From Lonicera japonica (Eukaryota; Streptophyta; Magnoliopsida; Dipsacales; Caprifoliaceae), in assembly GCA_021464415.1 (NCBI GenBank), contig CM038469.1, forward strand, positions 32,273,883 through 32,337,882: 64,000 nt of DNA. Direction: 5' to 3'. Shown one piece after another: positions 44,222 to 55,796 of the stretch (positions within the stretch are counted from its first letter, which is position 1; the number at the start of each line of letters is the position of its first letter). Under the pieces are notes generated by a model. The model did no database searches. It had not been told where the DNA came from and was given only the letters and a program-made list of their open reading frames with translations. Position numbers and translations under genes: made by a program.

Positions 44222-46546
44222 CTAGTCAAAGTATTTTGGCACTTGGTGGTAAACCTGGCAAAACAATCTTGACACGATAATACTACGTGAATCAATATAA
44301 AGTTATAAGTTAATGGATGAAATCTTAACAATTTTGGGTCATAATTGTGCTGACTCGACAAAACACGATAAGTTAACTGGATAGGTTAGTTAATATTCGT
44401 TAAAACACATTAATAATGTATATAGTTGTAAAATATTATATACGTACATGTTTATATATATATTTAGTATATATATAATTTATGTAAACTAGCATTGGAG
44501 CACACCCTACGTGTGTGATGCGGATATAATAAAATAAATTGTATACAAAATAATATTTTGTATCATAAGTATATAATTAGTTTTGACCTCTTTGCATAAT
44601 TTTTTTAATTATGAAATTTGTTCACTTTCGATTAGTCAATTAAAAGTTTATGTATTTAAAATGATTCAATTTTACTTGATGGAGTGTTTGGAGAACTTAA
44701 TTGAGATATTGAAAATGTTAGAACAACATGTTTTGAAATGAATATTCTTGTATACATCTACAAAGTCTTTTTTTGACCCTCTTTATCTTTTTCTAGTTTT
44801 GATAAGTTTGCAACCAAAGAATCCCTTATTTTTTATTTACAAAAAAGAAAAGAAAAAGAAAAAACACCTATCTTATTCTTTAATGCCACACAGAAATCCT
44901 CCACACTGGTGATCCATTTTAAGCTAGCGGTTGTGCGCATATTAATTATGAAGTTTACAACATATATATTTCGACTTCTCGGGACTCGATTGTGTGCATA
45001 TATTCATCAGACGGCTAGTTAACGCTATCTTTTTAAGCTAGCATTGGTAGTTTTATCTGCTTAAATGAGTTGTTTGTTTTTTTAGGGTTTTCGAATTGAA
45101 TTATTTCTTAAGGTCTTTTTGCTTATTGTAGGCTTAAAGCATTAAAAAAAAAAACCAAAAAAGAAACAATGTAGAAGATCTATTCCTTACTGTTTAGTTG
45201 ACGGTGTATATTTCATTTGTATTCTTCAATTACTCTTACTTGGGATTATCAATAGAGTTAGTAGAAGCCTTATAGTTAAAATCAATTTTTTTTAAAACTC
45301 AGCTATTCAGGACAAAGGGAAATTTAGTAGTATATTTCGAAGAGAGATTTATTGAGTGTTGAGGAAATATAATACTTTTTTTCAGCAGAACATCAATTGG
45401 TTGTGGTGTTAAACAAATTCAACACTAATCACAGTGAGTAAACACATATGTGGTTTGACAAAAGCAGTAGTCAGAATTGTATTGGTACCTCCTTGTTTGG
45501 AAATTGAACTTAAAACGGGGTGAGTTGAAAGTTGTTGGTGGAGTGAAAATATTGTTTTCCTGGGTTTATTTAAGAACACCCTTTAAAATCTTCTATATTT
45601 CTTAACATTTTGTTTAGAGATATCAACATCAAGTGTATGTACTATATTCCTTTAAAATATAAAGTTGGATTGAATTATCAAGTTCAAGAATTAGACAATT
45701 TTAAGTCTTATTTCAAATGACTTAATTTTAATTTTCATTAATCAACTTGAATTTTCATATTTACAATTATTTAATATTCCTAACCAAGCACAAATCAACA
45801 TAAAAATTGTAAATTATCTAATTCATAAAAAAAATTTAAAAAATAATCACAATGGATCTTATTTTATAGATCTCGACGAGTATATTTCAAATATATAATT
45901 TTTATCTAATTTTAATTTTTGAATTTAAAGTTATGGTGTTTTAAAAGTTTTTTTAGAGAGAGAACGTAAAGTGAAATAAATTTTGGAAAGTGTAAAAGTA
46001 AAGTTAATTTTAAGTTGAGTTTTTAAAATTTTGAAAAATAAACACCCACCAAATAAGGCCTTATTATATGAAAAACCAATCCTGTAATAAATACATAGAT
46101 TTACGTAAATATTCTATTTGATAAAAAAAAATATACATTACAAGTTATAGAAAGCAAAGCCTAATTATAAAATAGGTTTAAATGTTCATGAACATAATTT
46201 TGTAAATATATATTTATATACTAAAATAGTATTTTTTTCATTATTTCTCTCTCTCTCTCTCTATATATATATAGATATATTTTTAAACATAAGCTTTTTA
46301 TTAATTAAAAATTATCTAATTCTCATAGATTTGATTACAATTATTAAATTTTGATTAAAAATAAAATAAAATTTGAACCCATTTTTTTAGTTGTTAGTAG
46401 GGCCGGTAATGGGTAACTTTGCAAGCGGGTTGGTATGATCCAAACCCCCTCGGTCAAAGAGTATGTTTGCCATGTGTTTTTCCGGACTTAACCGATGCGA
46501 GTATTACATTGGAAATTAGAAACTCTCCATTAATTATGCTTAGACC
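44222..46546. other. AT-rich intergenic DNA
   Basis: No gene found. A CCTGGCAAAACAATCTTGACACG phrase near 44255 may be an hAT remnant. Microsatellites occur at 44450-44480 (TA-rich) and 46246-46275 ((CT)n then (AT)n). Confidence 0.5.
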
Positions 46547-46997
46547 TAGGGTGGCCATTTTAGAATGGGTATGATGAAATAACATGAAATGATACGAAAC
46601 GAAATTGATTGAAAAATTATAATTCGTGTCTATAATGTTTAACATGAAGTTGTCTTTATGTCCATATTTTGAAACAAAATTGGAGATATATATATCGTGC
46701 TAATCGTGTCTTGTCATGTAAATTAAAGTTTATTGTGTCAAATTTAACTAAATTCAACATTTTTACTAGTGTTATAGCTTATTTATTAAGACTTTACGTT
46801 GTGCTAATCGTGTGTTGTCATGTTAATTGGGTATTATCATGTCTAATTAAAGAAAATCAACACTTCTACTTGTGTTATGACTTGTAGACCCAAAACTTGC
46901 AATCATGTCCGTCGCTCATGTTATGTATTCGGTAAGTCGTGTTTGTGTTTTATAAAAATAACAAAACGTCATGTCAAAAAATGAATTGCCACCCTTA
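46547..46997. mobile_element. Small hAT element (451 bp)
   Basis: The ends TAGGGTGGCCATTTT and, reversed, TAAGGGTGGCAATTC are bounded by CTTAGACC (46539-46546) and CTTAGACT (46998-47005), 7 of 8 matching. It is non-coding and carries two imperfect internal repeats around GTGCTAATCGTGT. Its right 123 bp are included in the duplication that flanks the virus. Confidence 0.8.
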
Positions 46998-47237
46998 CTT
47001 AGACTCGAATTTGTTTCGATCCAAATTAATCCGACTTAGCGCGTTGTAACTATATAATATTTAAGAGTATGATTTAAAGAAAAAATAATTTACTAAATTA
47101 TCCTTGATAGGAAATAAGGAAAGAGAATGGGGATGACATTTTAATAATTGAATAGAGACACCAGAAAAGGATTTGGTTAAGTGGTAACACTTTTATGATA
47201 AATTATTATATTTGTTTAAGTAGTAAATTGAAATTTC
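46875..47237 (+). repeat. Flanking duplication of the virus insertion, left copy (363 bp)
   Basis: Runs from TTATGACTTG to GAAATTTC and is repeated at 54828-55190 with three differences seen by eye (CGTG/TGTG, GACATT/GGCATT, AAAGG/AAATG). It includes the right end of the small hAT and the 5' part of a SINE. The virus begins exactly where this copy ends. Confidence 0.95.
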
Positions 47238-47271
47238 GAGATATAGACCAGATATACATAAAACTCAAACT

Positions 47272-47277
47272 TTTATT
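47272..47277 (-). terminator. Viral polyadenylation signal AATAAA
   Basis: AATAAA on the minus strand, immediately before the 37-bp terminal repeat and downstream of ORF2, is placed as expected for the 3' end of a pararetroviral genomic RNA. Confidence 0.65.
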
Positions 47278-47410
47278 GAGGTTGAACAAGATTACAGAAA
47301 ACGAAAGAAATATTACAGAGAAGAAAACAGCGGAGAAGAGAGAAAGAAAGAGATAAAAAACCAAAAGACACCGCTCCCTGAGCCAACGATTACAATTTAA
47401 AGAAAGAAAA

Positions 47411-47485
47411 GTAAAAGCAAACAGTACTTACACAGTAAAAGCAAACAGTAAACTTAATTATTTTACAAGCAAACAAAAGCAAACG
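47411..47485 (-). repeat. Repeats in the viral intergenic region
   Basis: AGTAAAAGCAAACAGTA occurs twice in near tandem (about 47410-47450), with looser copies (CAAACAAAAGCAAACGG) up to 47485. The stretch lies between ORF2 and the polyadenylation signal, where caulimovirids have their promoter. An enhancer-like role is a guess. Confidence 0.5.
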
Positions 47486-47589
47486 GCATAATAATTGCCA
47501 TGGGACCCTCTGGTGGCGTGTGCTGGATGGTGGTACAGGCGTTCGTCCAAAGTGATCTAGACTTTAATAAAGTTTTCTAAATAAGAATT

Positions 47590-48931
47590 CTACTCCACTT
47601 GATTTTTCCCTTTGTCTTTTACAGGTGGAGCAGTTGAGTCTTCATAAAGACTGGCGAGCCATCTACCCATATGTGTAGTCATATCCTCATTTGGCTCCGC
47701 AAAATTCTCGTCATCAATATTAACCAATTAGGCTGGTTCAGATTTTATTTCAGATTTTGAGTCTTGAGAAATAGACATAAAGTCTTCATCCATATCTAAC
47801 TGACAGGCCAGATTTTGGAGAATTTTAGCTTTAAGCTCCTTGATAGGGGTATTTGGGAATTTCTCTTTAAGAGAGGCCAAAGAAGGAGTTTTAAACTTTG
47901 ATTTTTCAATAACATGCTTCTTTAAGAATGCATCATCCTCAGCTGATTTTGTATTAATTTCGAGGAACTCAAATAAATCTTTTTTAATTTGAACTATTAG
48001 TTCAGTGATATCAAATTTAGGCCACCATTTATAATAGTAGTCACGTACTAACAAAAATAACCCATTACTCCTGGTAGTAGTATTATAGTTCCGTTGAAAT
48101 ATCCAGGGAATATGATATTTTGTAAGAAAATGTAATAATGCAAAATTAGTAATAGGGTGTTGCTCCTTAATAAGGAGTCTGGGATGATTTTTGCTATAAA
48201 CAACAAATAATTCATATAAATTATTCGGGAGAATATCCTATTCGGGACCATTTAGAATAAACCATTGGAAAAACCAGTGGGGAAGAGATTCTAAATAAGA
48301 ATCATCGCTTTTAAGCTTATCAATACGGAAAAACCAGGTGTGGGAATTATACTAGTTTTGATATAAGAAGGCCTTTTTCCAGGCATCAATATAATCCTAA
48401 TAATTATAATAACGGGGAGCATTTCTATCATCTGAATAACGAGTCTGTAATGCTTGTTCTTTATTCGGATTTAATCCCCATTCTTTCAATACTAATTACG
48501 CCTTTAATAAAAGCTTTACTGAAAGCAATTTCTGGGTTAAATGAACCCACATTCCTGTTCATATGCGTAAATACTACGCTATCCGTATCTTTAAGAATGG
48601 CCTCATAATATTCTCTAGTTTTCCAGCTAATAAGTGGAAAATCCATATTATTCTCAAAATATCTTTGGGCAATAGTCCCTGGGTTCATTGCAAATCTTTG
48701 ATCCCCCTTTTGCAAATACAAAACAAAATCCTGTTGCGCTTTTTTAAAGCCACCTGAACTTCCTCTTTAAGAGCCTCTTTAAAAAGTCCCTAGAGACGGC
48801 GGTTTAACATGAGAAGAGGACGCTTGGGATTTAATCCCAGAAGTACCAATATTCCTTGCAGGAGACCTTTGAGGTCCTCCTCTGCCTCTATTTCCTCTAT
48901 AAGAGGAAGAGGAACCGGTTGGCCTGCTCAT
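47590..48931 (-). pseudogene. Endogenous caulimovirid ORF2, unknown function, broken
   Basis: Its ATG overlaps the ORF1 stop in an ATGA arrangement at 48928-48931, a coupled-translation layout. The start is rich in serine, arginine and glycine. Two in-frame TAA codons follow near 48785-48800. The frame then stays open to 48461, shifts by one base near 48490, and continues with three TAG codons (about 48400, 48350 and 48238) and a TAA at 47728. The protein is rich in tryptophan and aromatic residues in its middle and acidic and lysine-rich at its end. I recognise no enzyme domain. Florendoviruses are known to have a second frame of unknown function in this position. Confidence 0.65.
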
Positions 48932-51900
48932 GAGGCCTTTCCCTGCAAAAATTCTCTGGTTAAGAAATCAGGAAGAGAATTTGATTCTCCTTTTATAAAT
49001 TCTATTTTAAAATCAAATACTGATAAAATTGCTTGCCATCTAGCAAATATTTGTTTAGAATCAATATTTTTTACATCTTTTTCAAGCACATCTTTAGCTG
49101 CCTGACAATCAATACGTAAGAGAAATTCTTGATTTAATAAATCTTCTTGGAAATCAGAAATACATTCAACAACAGATAATATTTCTTTTTTAATAGTAGA
49201 CTAATTTTTCTGAGCATTATTCCACTTCCCAGAAGTAAATCTAGATAAAATTTCTTTATCAGAATCTTTAAATTTTTGTTTAAGAATACCTCCATAACCA
49301 ATATCTGAAGCATCTGTTTCAACAATTTTAAAAGAGTAAGGTGAAACCAATGCCAAACAAGGAAGTTGTTTAACTTTAGATTTAATAAGCTTTATAGCGG
49401 TAGTGTGTCTATCAGACCACGGGAGAGGGTTTTTCCTCAATCTCTCATATAAAGGAATACAATCGGTAGCTAAATTTTTATAATAGTCTCTAATATAATT
49501 TAGAGATCCCAAAAATCTTTGTAATTGAGTTTTATCACGAATTTCATCAGAAAATTTTTCTGCAAACTCAATGGCCCTATTAATAGGAATAATATTTCCC
49601 TTAGTAATTTCATGTCCTAAAAATCTTATTTTAGTTTGAAAAATACTCATCTTTTTAGCCGAAACAACCAAACCGGCATTCTTTATAATTTTAATAAAAA
49701 TTTGTATGTGTTTAATATGCTGATCAATGCTATTAGAAAATATGAGGATATCATCAATATAAACAATAGAAAAAGTACTATAAGGAGTAAAAATATCATT
49801 CATAATATTCTGGAATTCTGAGGGGGCATTTTTAAGCCCAAATAGCATAACATTCCATTCAAAATGTCCAAACGGGACAGTAAAAGCAGTTTTATACCTG
49901 TCAGCTTCAGCAATTTGGATTTGCCAATATCCAGATTTTAAATCAAATTTAGAGAAAATAGTAGCAGCCTATAGACGAGCTAATAAATCCTTTTTATTAG
50001 GGAGAGGATATCTAATCCATTTTAAAACTTTGTTTAAAGGTTTATAGTTAATAACTAATCTAGGAGCACTACGCTCAATTTCAGACGCCTTGTTAACGTA
50101 GAAGGCAGTACAACTCCAAGGAGAATAACTTTTTCTAATAAGTCCTTTCTCTATAAGAGAAGAAATCTCAACCTTACAATGTTCTAAAAGAATAGAATTC
50201 ATTTGTGCAGGTCTAGCCTTGGTAGATATATTCTTTTCATTGAAATTCTCTTCATAAGGAAGGGGAGCAATATGTTTCTTTCTATTCCAGAAAGCAGTAG
50301 GAATATCACTACAGACTTCTCTAATAATTTGTTCTTGTAAATTCTTAATAGATAATTTATTTTTATGATTATTAAGCTGAAGATTGATATTCATAATTTT
50401 TAAATCTTCATGCAAATAGTCAAGATGTTTTTCTTTAAAAACAAGTTTATCCTTGACCTCATTAACTTCTTTAATACGAGGTTTAGTAATAAATTTAAAT
50501 AAAATTTCTCTATTATCAAAATGTGTAATAAGTCCTCTTTCATTTTTAGTGAAAGGTTCTATAAGATTTAAAAAAGGAGTACCTAATATAATACGTTGAG
50601 ATAAATTTTTAATTAAAATAAAAGTACTCTTTATACACATACCATCATTACAAACATAAGCATTGGATAATTTAAAATTGATTTTAAGCTTATTACCTCC
50701 CGCACTAGTCATAGATTCAGATGTTTTTTCAAAATATTTAGTAGGAACTAAGCCTTCTCTAATACAATTCATATCCGCCCCTGTATCAAGAAGGGCTATG
50801 TCTTTAAGGACAAAATCTTTGTCCACAACAATAGTAATATTTATGTACCATTTCTGAACAATAACTTTATCTATAAGATTAAGAAAATTGTCACTACTAT
50901 TAATAACTATATTCTGAGAAGAACTTTCAGGAATATTTGGAGATTTTTCTAAAATAGAAAGACGAAGTTTAATATCTTTTACCTCAGTTTTTAAACTATT
51001 AATTTCTGTTTTTAAATCCGAAATGGTAACCTCTTTCTCAGGAGTTTTATAAAAACTTTCAAGGATATTATGTAAAGAATATGGTTCTGTACTAGGTAAT
51101 ATACTTTTTTCAGTTTTAAACGTAGTCAAATATTGTTTTATAAGTTTACGTTTAACATTAGTATCCTCAACTTGATCTATAAGATCTAAGATGGACTGTT
51201 CTTCTTTAGTCAAAACATTAATACTAAGACCATTAGTTTCTAATATAGCCTTATAATAATCAGTCTGAGATTTACAATTACAATCAGAATCAGACTCCGA
51301 ATTATTGGAAGAAGCACCAGAAGGGGATTCCGATTTAATGTTATTAACTTCTTCTTCTTCAATATCTTCATCATCATCACTAGGGTTTAATAAAACCGCC
51401 ATAAGTTGCCTTTTAATGCCTTCATCAGCTATTTCACTAAGCTTTTGCTTAGTCCAACACTTATTAGCATAGTGGCCAGCCTTGCCACATTTTCTACAAA
51501 TAATTTGACTCATATTGGGCTTCTTATTTGGCCCAGGCTTCCTATGAGGAGTCCTAGAGGTAGAAGGTGGAGGGGCCTTCTTATGTGATTTCTTACGCCT
51601 TTTATGATGTTTTCTAGTTCTATTAGAACTATCAGTAGTTTTCTTAATCCTAGAATAAGGAATACTCATATCATAAGCAAACTGATCACAAAACTCACCT
51701 ATTTCTTTACGACCAGTTAAATTTTGAGCTTTAAGTTGAGCTTTAAGCTTAATATCATTACACAAGGATAGACCTTCAGCAATACATTAACTAATAAGAT
51801 AGCCATAAGTATAATCCTTATAAGGAATGGAAGTGCCACCATGTTTTTTACTAATCCGGTCTTTAACCTTTTGGGCAAATAAAGTAGGAAGACCTGCTAT

Positions 51901-53325
51901 AAATTTTTCTTTCCAAAAATCAGCATTAGCGTCTTCTCTGGTCATAACCTTAGAGAGGAATACATCCTTATACCACCTAAAATGGGTCAGAGTAGGACAC
52001 TTCAAATTTATTAATAAATCCTTACTTCTATCTAATATAGTAGGGTGAGGGCCTATAAAATGTTGTACAATAGCAGTAAGGAGAGAATAAACAGCATTCT
52101 CTTCAGCTTTAGGTTGAACCTGGGTAATATCCTGGCCTTGTTCATTTTTAGTAGTAACATTAATATTAACTATTTTTACAGAATTTTTAATCTCATTCCT
52201 CTGACTATCAGTCAGAACGTTATCCCACTAACCTCTTAGTTGGCCAGAAAAACCTGCAATCATAAATTCAGCAACACTTTTGTCGCTACTACCACTAGCT
52301 TTACAAGCAGTACCATACATAGTCATTCGGTATAATTGAGTTAATATTTGATATTCGGACATACCGTCAATATACCATTCATAAATTGTTTTAGCACTAA
52401 AATTAACTGTCGGATTAAAAATAGCTTCTTCCTCAAATAACATATCTTGGGGGGTAGGACGCTGGTAATAAGTCCTAGTAAGAGCCATTTGGGTAGCCAC
52501 ATGGGTTTTACCAAACGTTATTTTATTTAGATCTCCTTCCATAGCTAATAACTCATTTTTAAATTGAGTAATATCAGAAAATTCAGTCTCATAATCGGAG
52601 ACATCCTCAGTTTGAGTAATAGGAAGTATCTGTTTTCCATTAAATAAACGGAGTTTTTCTAATTTTTCAGTAAGAGCTTCAACTATCTCTTTGTTTTTAT
52701 CATTATGCTTAAATTTCTCAGTAATTTCTATAACAGGTTTAATATAAGAGGTTTCAACCTTAGGTTTTTCTATAATAGGAGCAGGTCGCTTTTCTTCGAT
52801 AGCTTGAACCTTTTCTAATGTTTCCTCAATACGAGTTAATTGACTCGCTATGGTTTGTATGTGCAAGTTGGTGTAATTATTTTGCTTAATAACCTTATTA
52901 AAATCATCAGGACCTATATGAGACGAAGTTATCCTAATATTGGACGAAAAATCATTAGTTTCTAAGGTCTGATTTTCTCCTACCTCTATTTTTAAAGCTT
53001 CAGTAGGAGGATAAAGAGACTGAATTATATTTCCAGAAGCTGTTTTCCAATTTTTATAGAAACTATCTATAGTACAAATATTAGGATAATCACCTTCATA
53101 ATTACTATAAAACCATGTAACAAAAGGAATAACTTCCTCATTTTCGTCAATATGCTCATAAAATTTATTTTTAAAGTTTAATTTTTGTTCATCAGAAAAT
53201 TCTGCAAAAAACCAATTTCTAAAATCAGAATATTTTTCTTGCATAAATTCTGCATTACAATCAGTACGCTTATAAGAAAAGTCACTTTTAGTGAGAGTCA
53301 TAATTTGTTTCATAGCAAAACCTAA
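48928..53325 (-). pseudogene. Endogenous caulimovirid ORF1 remainder: coat protein, zinc finger, protease, RT, RNase H
   Basis: Follows the movement protein in the same frame. The coat-protein core ends near GFSGQLRG (about 52231-52254). A CCHC finger (CRKCGKAGHYANKC) lies near 51471-51512. The protease site DTGAD is near 50780. The reverse transcriptase has FSKFDLKSGYWQI (about 49945) and YIDD (about 49750-49761). RNase H ends near EFIKGESNSLPDFLTRE. Four in-frame stops break it, at 52228-52230, 51787-51789, 49969-49971 and 49201-49203, with no frameshift in 4.4 kb. The natural end is TGA at 48928-48930. Not translatable as one product. Confidence 0.9.
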
Positions 53326-54390
53326 TTATGAAATAGTATTAGGCTCATTTGTTGAAGGTTTAGAATAAACACCATGAGGAATATTTTGCTGAGAATTAAT
53401 AACTCCTTCGAATTGTAACTCACCATCTTTGGTGCCAGAAACTCCTGCTTCTAAGGGATTTCTAGAAATAGGAATACTAGAGCTAATAGTAGGGGCAGGT
53501 GTATAAAACATTTGGCTTTCTGAATGAGAAGCCGAAGATGGCCTTTTAGATGAGGTATATAACCTAGCAGTCTTATTATTATCAAATCTAACAATAACAT
53601 CTCCATTATCAAATTGAAGAATTTTCTCAATTTTTTTATTTTCAACAGGGGTAGGTGGAGCAGCAGCCTCCAATAACCATTGTTCAGGTAATTCAATTTC
53701 ATTCCATTTAATGGTCCTAGGCACGGCTATATCAGATTTTAATAAATTAGTCTCAATAAGTGTCGTTTTACCCTTAGGATCATACCTTTTAGCATTAGGG
53801 CTAAGGGTATTCATAACCTTATAATGGACTCTATAAGTAACATTTAAAGGCTCACTACCTTCTTTTAAATCATAACCACTCATTTGAATGTTTAAAGTTA
53901 AAACATCTAATAAATTTTTATCAGATAAAGATACAGAATAATCAGGGAAGCAGTTAAAATAAACTGGACCATCACATAAACTAGTCTGAATTATTCCTAA
54001 TAAGGAATCTTTAAATTTATTATGTCTACAATCACGTAAAGCAATTAATAAAGAGGTATTTAAACCAAGAGAAGTTAAAGGTTTAATAGCTACTTGTATT
54101 AAGCCAATATGCATATATTTATACTTATCTTTATAGCGTAAGATTTCATCTTCATGTAATAATTGCATATGATCAAGATTATTACCAACAGAAATGGTCT
54201 GTTCAATAGTTTTAATAGACATTGAAGAAATAAAATCAAACATTCCAGAATTATAAATTTTGTTTGGTTTAACCATAGGTAAATGCCAGTTTAATAATTT
54301 ATTTTCTATATTAGAAAATTCAACATCATCAGTGTTCTTTATAAAAGAACTGGGTACATATTTTGAACGAGAAATTGATCTGCTCAACAT
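53326..54390 (-). CDS. Endogenous caulimovirid movement protein segment (open)
   Basis: 354 codons from ATG at 54390 to TAA at 53326-53328. The central part (IQVAIKPL, ALRDCRHNKFKDSLLG, GPVYFNCFPDY) is the 30K-type movement-protein core that caulimovirids use to enlarge plasmodesmata. The stop is in frame with the downstream coat-protein frame and only 13 bases before the next ATG-led open frame. In florendo- and petuviruses this region is the N-terminus of one polyprotein, so the stop is probably a decay mutation rather than a real gene end. This segment itself has no other break. Confidence 0.82.
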   Translation of the reverse strand: MLSRSISRSKYVPSSFIKNTDDVEFSNIENKLLNWHLPMVKPNKIYNSGMFDFISSMSIKTIEQTISVGNNLDHMQLLHEDEILRYKDKYKYMHIGLIQVAIKPLTSLGLNTSLLIALRDCRHNKFKDSLLGIIQTSLCDGPVYFNCFPDYSVSLSDKNLLDVLTLNIQMSGYDLKEGSEPLNVTYRVHYKVMNTLSPNAKRYDPKGKTTLIETNLLKSDIAVPRTIKWNEIELPEQWLLEAAAPPTPVENKKIEKILQFDNGDVIVRFDNNKTARLYTSSKRPSSASHSESQMFYTPAPTISSSIPISRNPLEAGVSGTKDGELQFEGVINSQQNIPHGVYSKPSTNEPNTIS

Positions 54391-54530
54391 CTCAAGAGAA
54401 AAATTTAATAAACAGAAACAATAAAATTAGCACGCCTGTCAACGATTTACACAAACACAAATACCCAATCAAGCATTACCTTTGCTGTAAGGGTTAGGGC
54501 TGCAACGCGACTTAAGTGACGTCCCACTAA
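54391..54530 (-). other. Viral leader between primer site and ORF1
   Basis: About 140 bp without a long open frame; it contains the viral 5' leader. Short, as in florendo/petuvirus-like genomes, compared with the 600-base leaders of caulimo- and badnaviruses. Confidence 0.6.
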
Positions 54531-54548
54531 TTCCTGCATCTGATACCA
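54531..54548 (-). promoter_or_regulatory. Viral primer-binding site (tRNA-Met)
   Basis: Minus strand TGGTATCAGATGCAGGAA begins with the ten bases that pair with the 3' end of initiator tRNA-Met, the conventional first bases of caulimovirid genomes. Confidence 0.85.
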
Positions 54549-54598
54549 AAATAGACTAGGATCGAGATATAGACCAGATATACATAAAACTCAAACTT

Positions 54599-54827
54599 GC
54601 AATTTGACTTTACACATAGATGTTATAAAAAAATTTGAAAAAATCCAACCGTAAGTGCATTTTATTTAATTTTTGTTCAAAATTAATGTTAAATATATAT
54701 GAGTTTTTGTTTAAAAATATAACAAATATATATATTACTTATTTAATGTTCCAACCTAATTCTTCTTTTAGTTTAAAATTATAAAAAGATATTTGTTTTT
54801 ATTTAATCTTTTACAAACTTAAATAGT
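54599..54827. other. Filler DNA at the right virus junction
   Basis: 229 bp of very AT-rich sequence between the viral end and the right copy of the flanking duplication. It is in neither the virus nor the left flank. Unlinked filler of this kind is common in plant double-strand-break repair. Confidence 0.75.
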
Positions 54828-55190
54828 TTATGACTTGTAGACCCAAAACTTGCAATCATGTCCGTCGCTCATGTTATGTATTCGGTAAGTTGTGTTTGTG
54901 TTTTATAAAAATAACAAAACGTCATGTCAAAAAATGAATTGCCACCCTTACTTAGACTCGAATTTGTTTCGATCCAAATTAATCCGACTTAGCGCGTTGT
55001 AACTATATAATATTTAAGAGTATGATTTAAAGAAAAAATAATTTACTAAATTATCCTTGATAGGAAATAAGGAAAGAGAATGGGGATGGCATTTTAATAA
55101 TTGAATAGAGACACCAGAAAATGATTTGGTTAAGTGGTAACACTTTTATGATAAATTATTATATTTGTTTAAGTAGTAAATTGAAATTTC
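54828..55190 (+). repeat. Flanking duplication of the virus insertion, right copy (363 bp)
   Basis: Partner of 46875-47237. Unlike the left copy, it continues without a break into the second half of a SINE (TTTTATGTGTGAGGTCATAAG), so the uninterrupted target lies here. Confidence 0.95.
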
Positions 55191-55250
55191 TTTTATGTGT
55201 GAGGTCATAAGTTCAAATCCTATAATAAAGTTTTATTTTTTTTTCTTAGT
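55110..55250 (+). mobile_element. tRNA-derived SINE, copy 1
   Basis: A-box-like TGGTTAAGTGGTAACAC at 55127-55143 and B-box-like AAGTTCAAATCC near 55209-55220, then a T-rich end. The left virus flank holds only its 5' half, so the virus joined inside this SINE. Confidence 0.6.
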
Positions 55251-55534
55251 ATAGATGAATATTTTGATAATTCAATTGACACACCAAAAACCTTCCTCAA
55301 GCTTTATTATATGGTAATCTCATACATGCCTTTAGAAGTAGAGCAAAAATAGTTTTTTCTTTTAGCAAAAATACTTGATAAATTGTGTAGAGAGATAACT
55401 ATTGAAATTCATGAGAATAATGTGAAGAAACTCGAGAATGCAACAAACATCACTTAAGGAAATTTACTAAATTGTAAAGAGGAAAAAATAATGGGTAGGG
55501 TATTCTAACAATTGTACAGGAGCACCAATGAAAG

Positions 55535-55660
55535 GTTTTGGTCAAGTGGTAACACTTTTATAATCAAATATTGTGTTTGACTAAGTGGTAATTTATAGCT
55601 GTTTTATATGTAAAGTCACGGGTTTAACTCCTTGTATTGTATTTTACTTATTTTCTTAGT
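55535..55660 (+). mobile_element. tRNA-derived SINE, copy 2
   Basis: A-box-like TGGTCAAGTGGTAACAC at about 55549 and B-box-like GGGTTTAACTCC at 55620-55631, about 415 bp after copy 1. Both copies are preceded and followed by variants of a TTTTAATAATT...CACACCA segment. Confidence 0.6.
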
Positions 55661-55796
55661 GTATATGTGTATTTTAATACTTAAATCATTTTACTTATTT
55701 TCTTAGTATATAAGAGTATTTTAGTAATTAAACTGGCACATATATAGGGATATTTTAGTAATTAAATTAGCACACCAAAAACACTACTTTTATTAA

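Larger units (their letters stand above)
47236..54598 (-). mobile_element. Endogenous caulimovirid, florendovirus/petuvirus-like, near full length
   Basis: A 7.36-kb integrated copy of a plant pararetrovirus, read on the minus strand. It starts with a tRNA-Met primer site, then one long frame in the order movement protein, coat protein with CCHC zinc finger, aspartic protease, reverse transcriptase, RNase H, then a second open frame, then an intergenic region with a polyadenylation signal. The copy is terminally redundant by 37 bp (47236-47272 and 54562-54598), so slightly more than one genome length is present. No integrase is encoded, so entry by end joining is the accepted route. Gene order plus the downstream ORF2 fits florendoviruses best; petuvirus is the alternative. 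Confidence 0.9.

Noticed and set aside
48048..48251. 67-codon frame inside viral ORF2
   Set aside because: Shadow in another frame; the ORF2 frame continues through the same bases.
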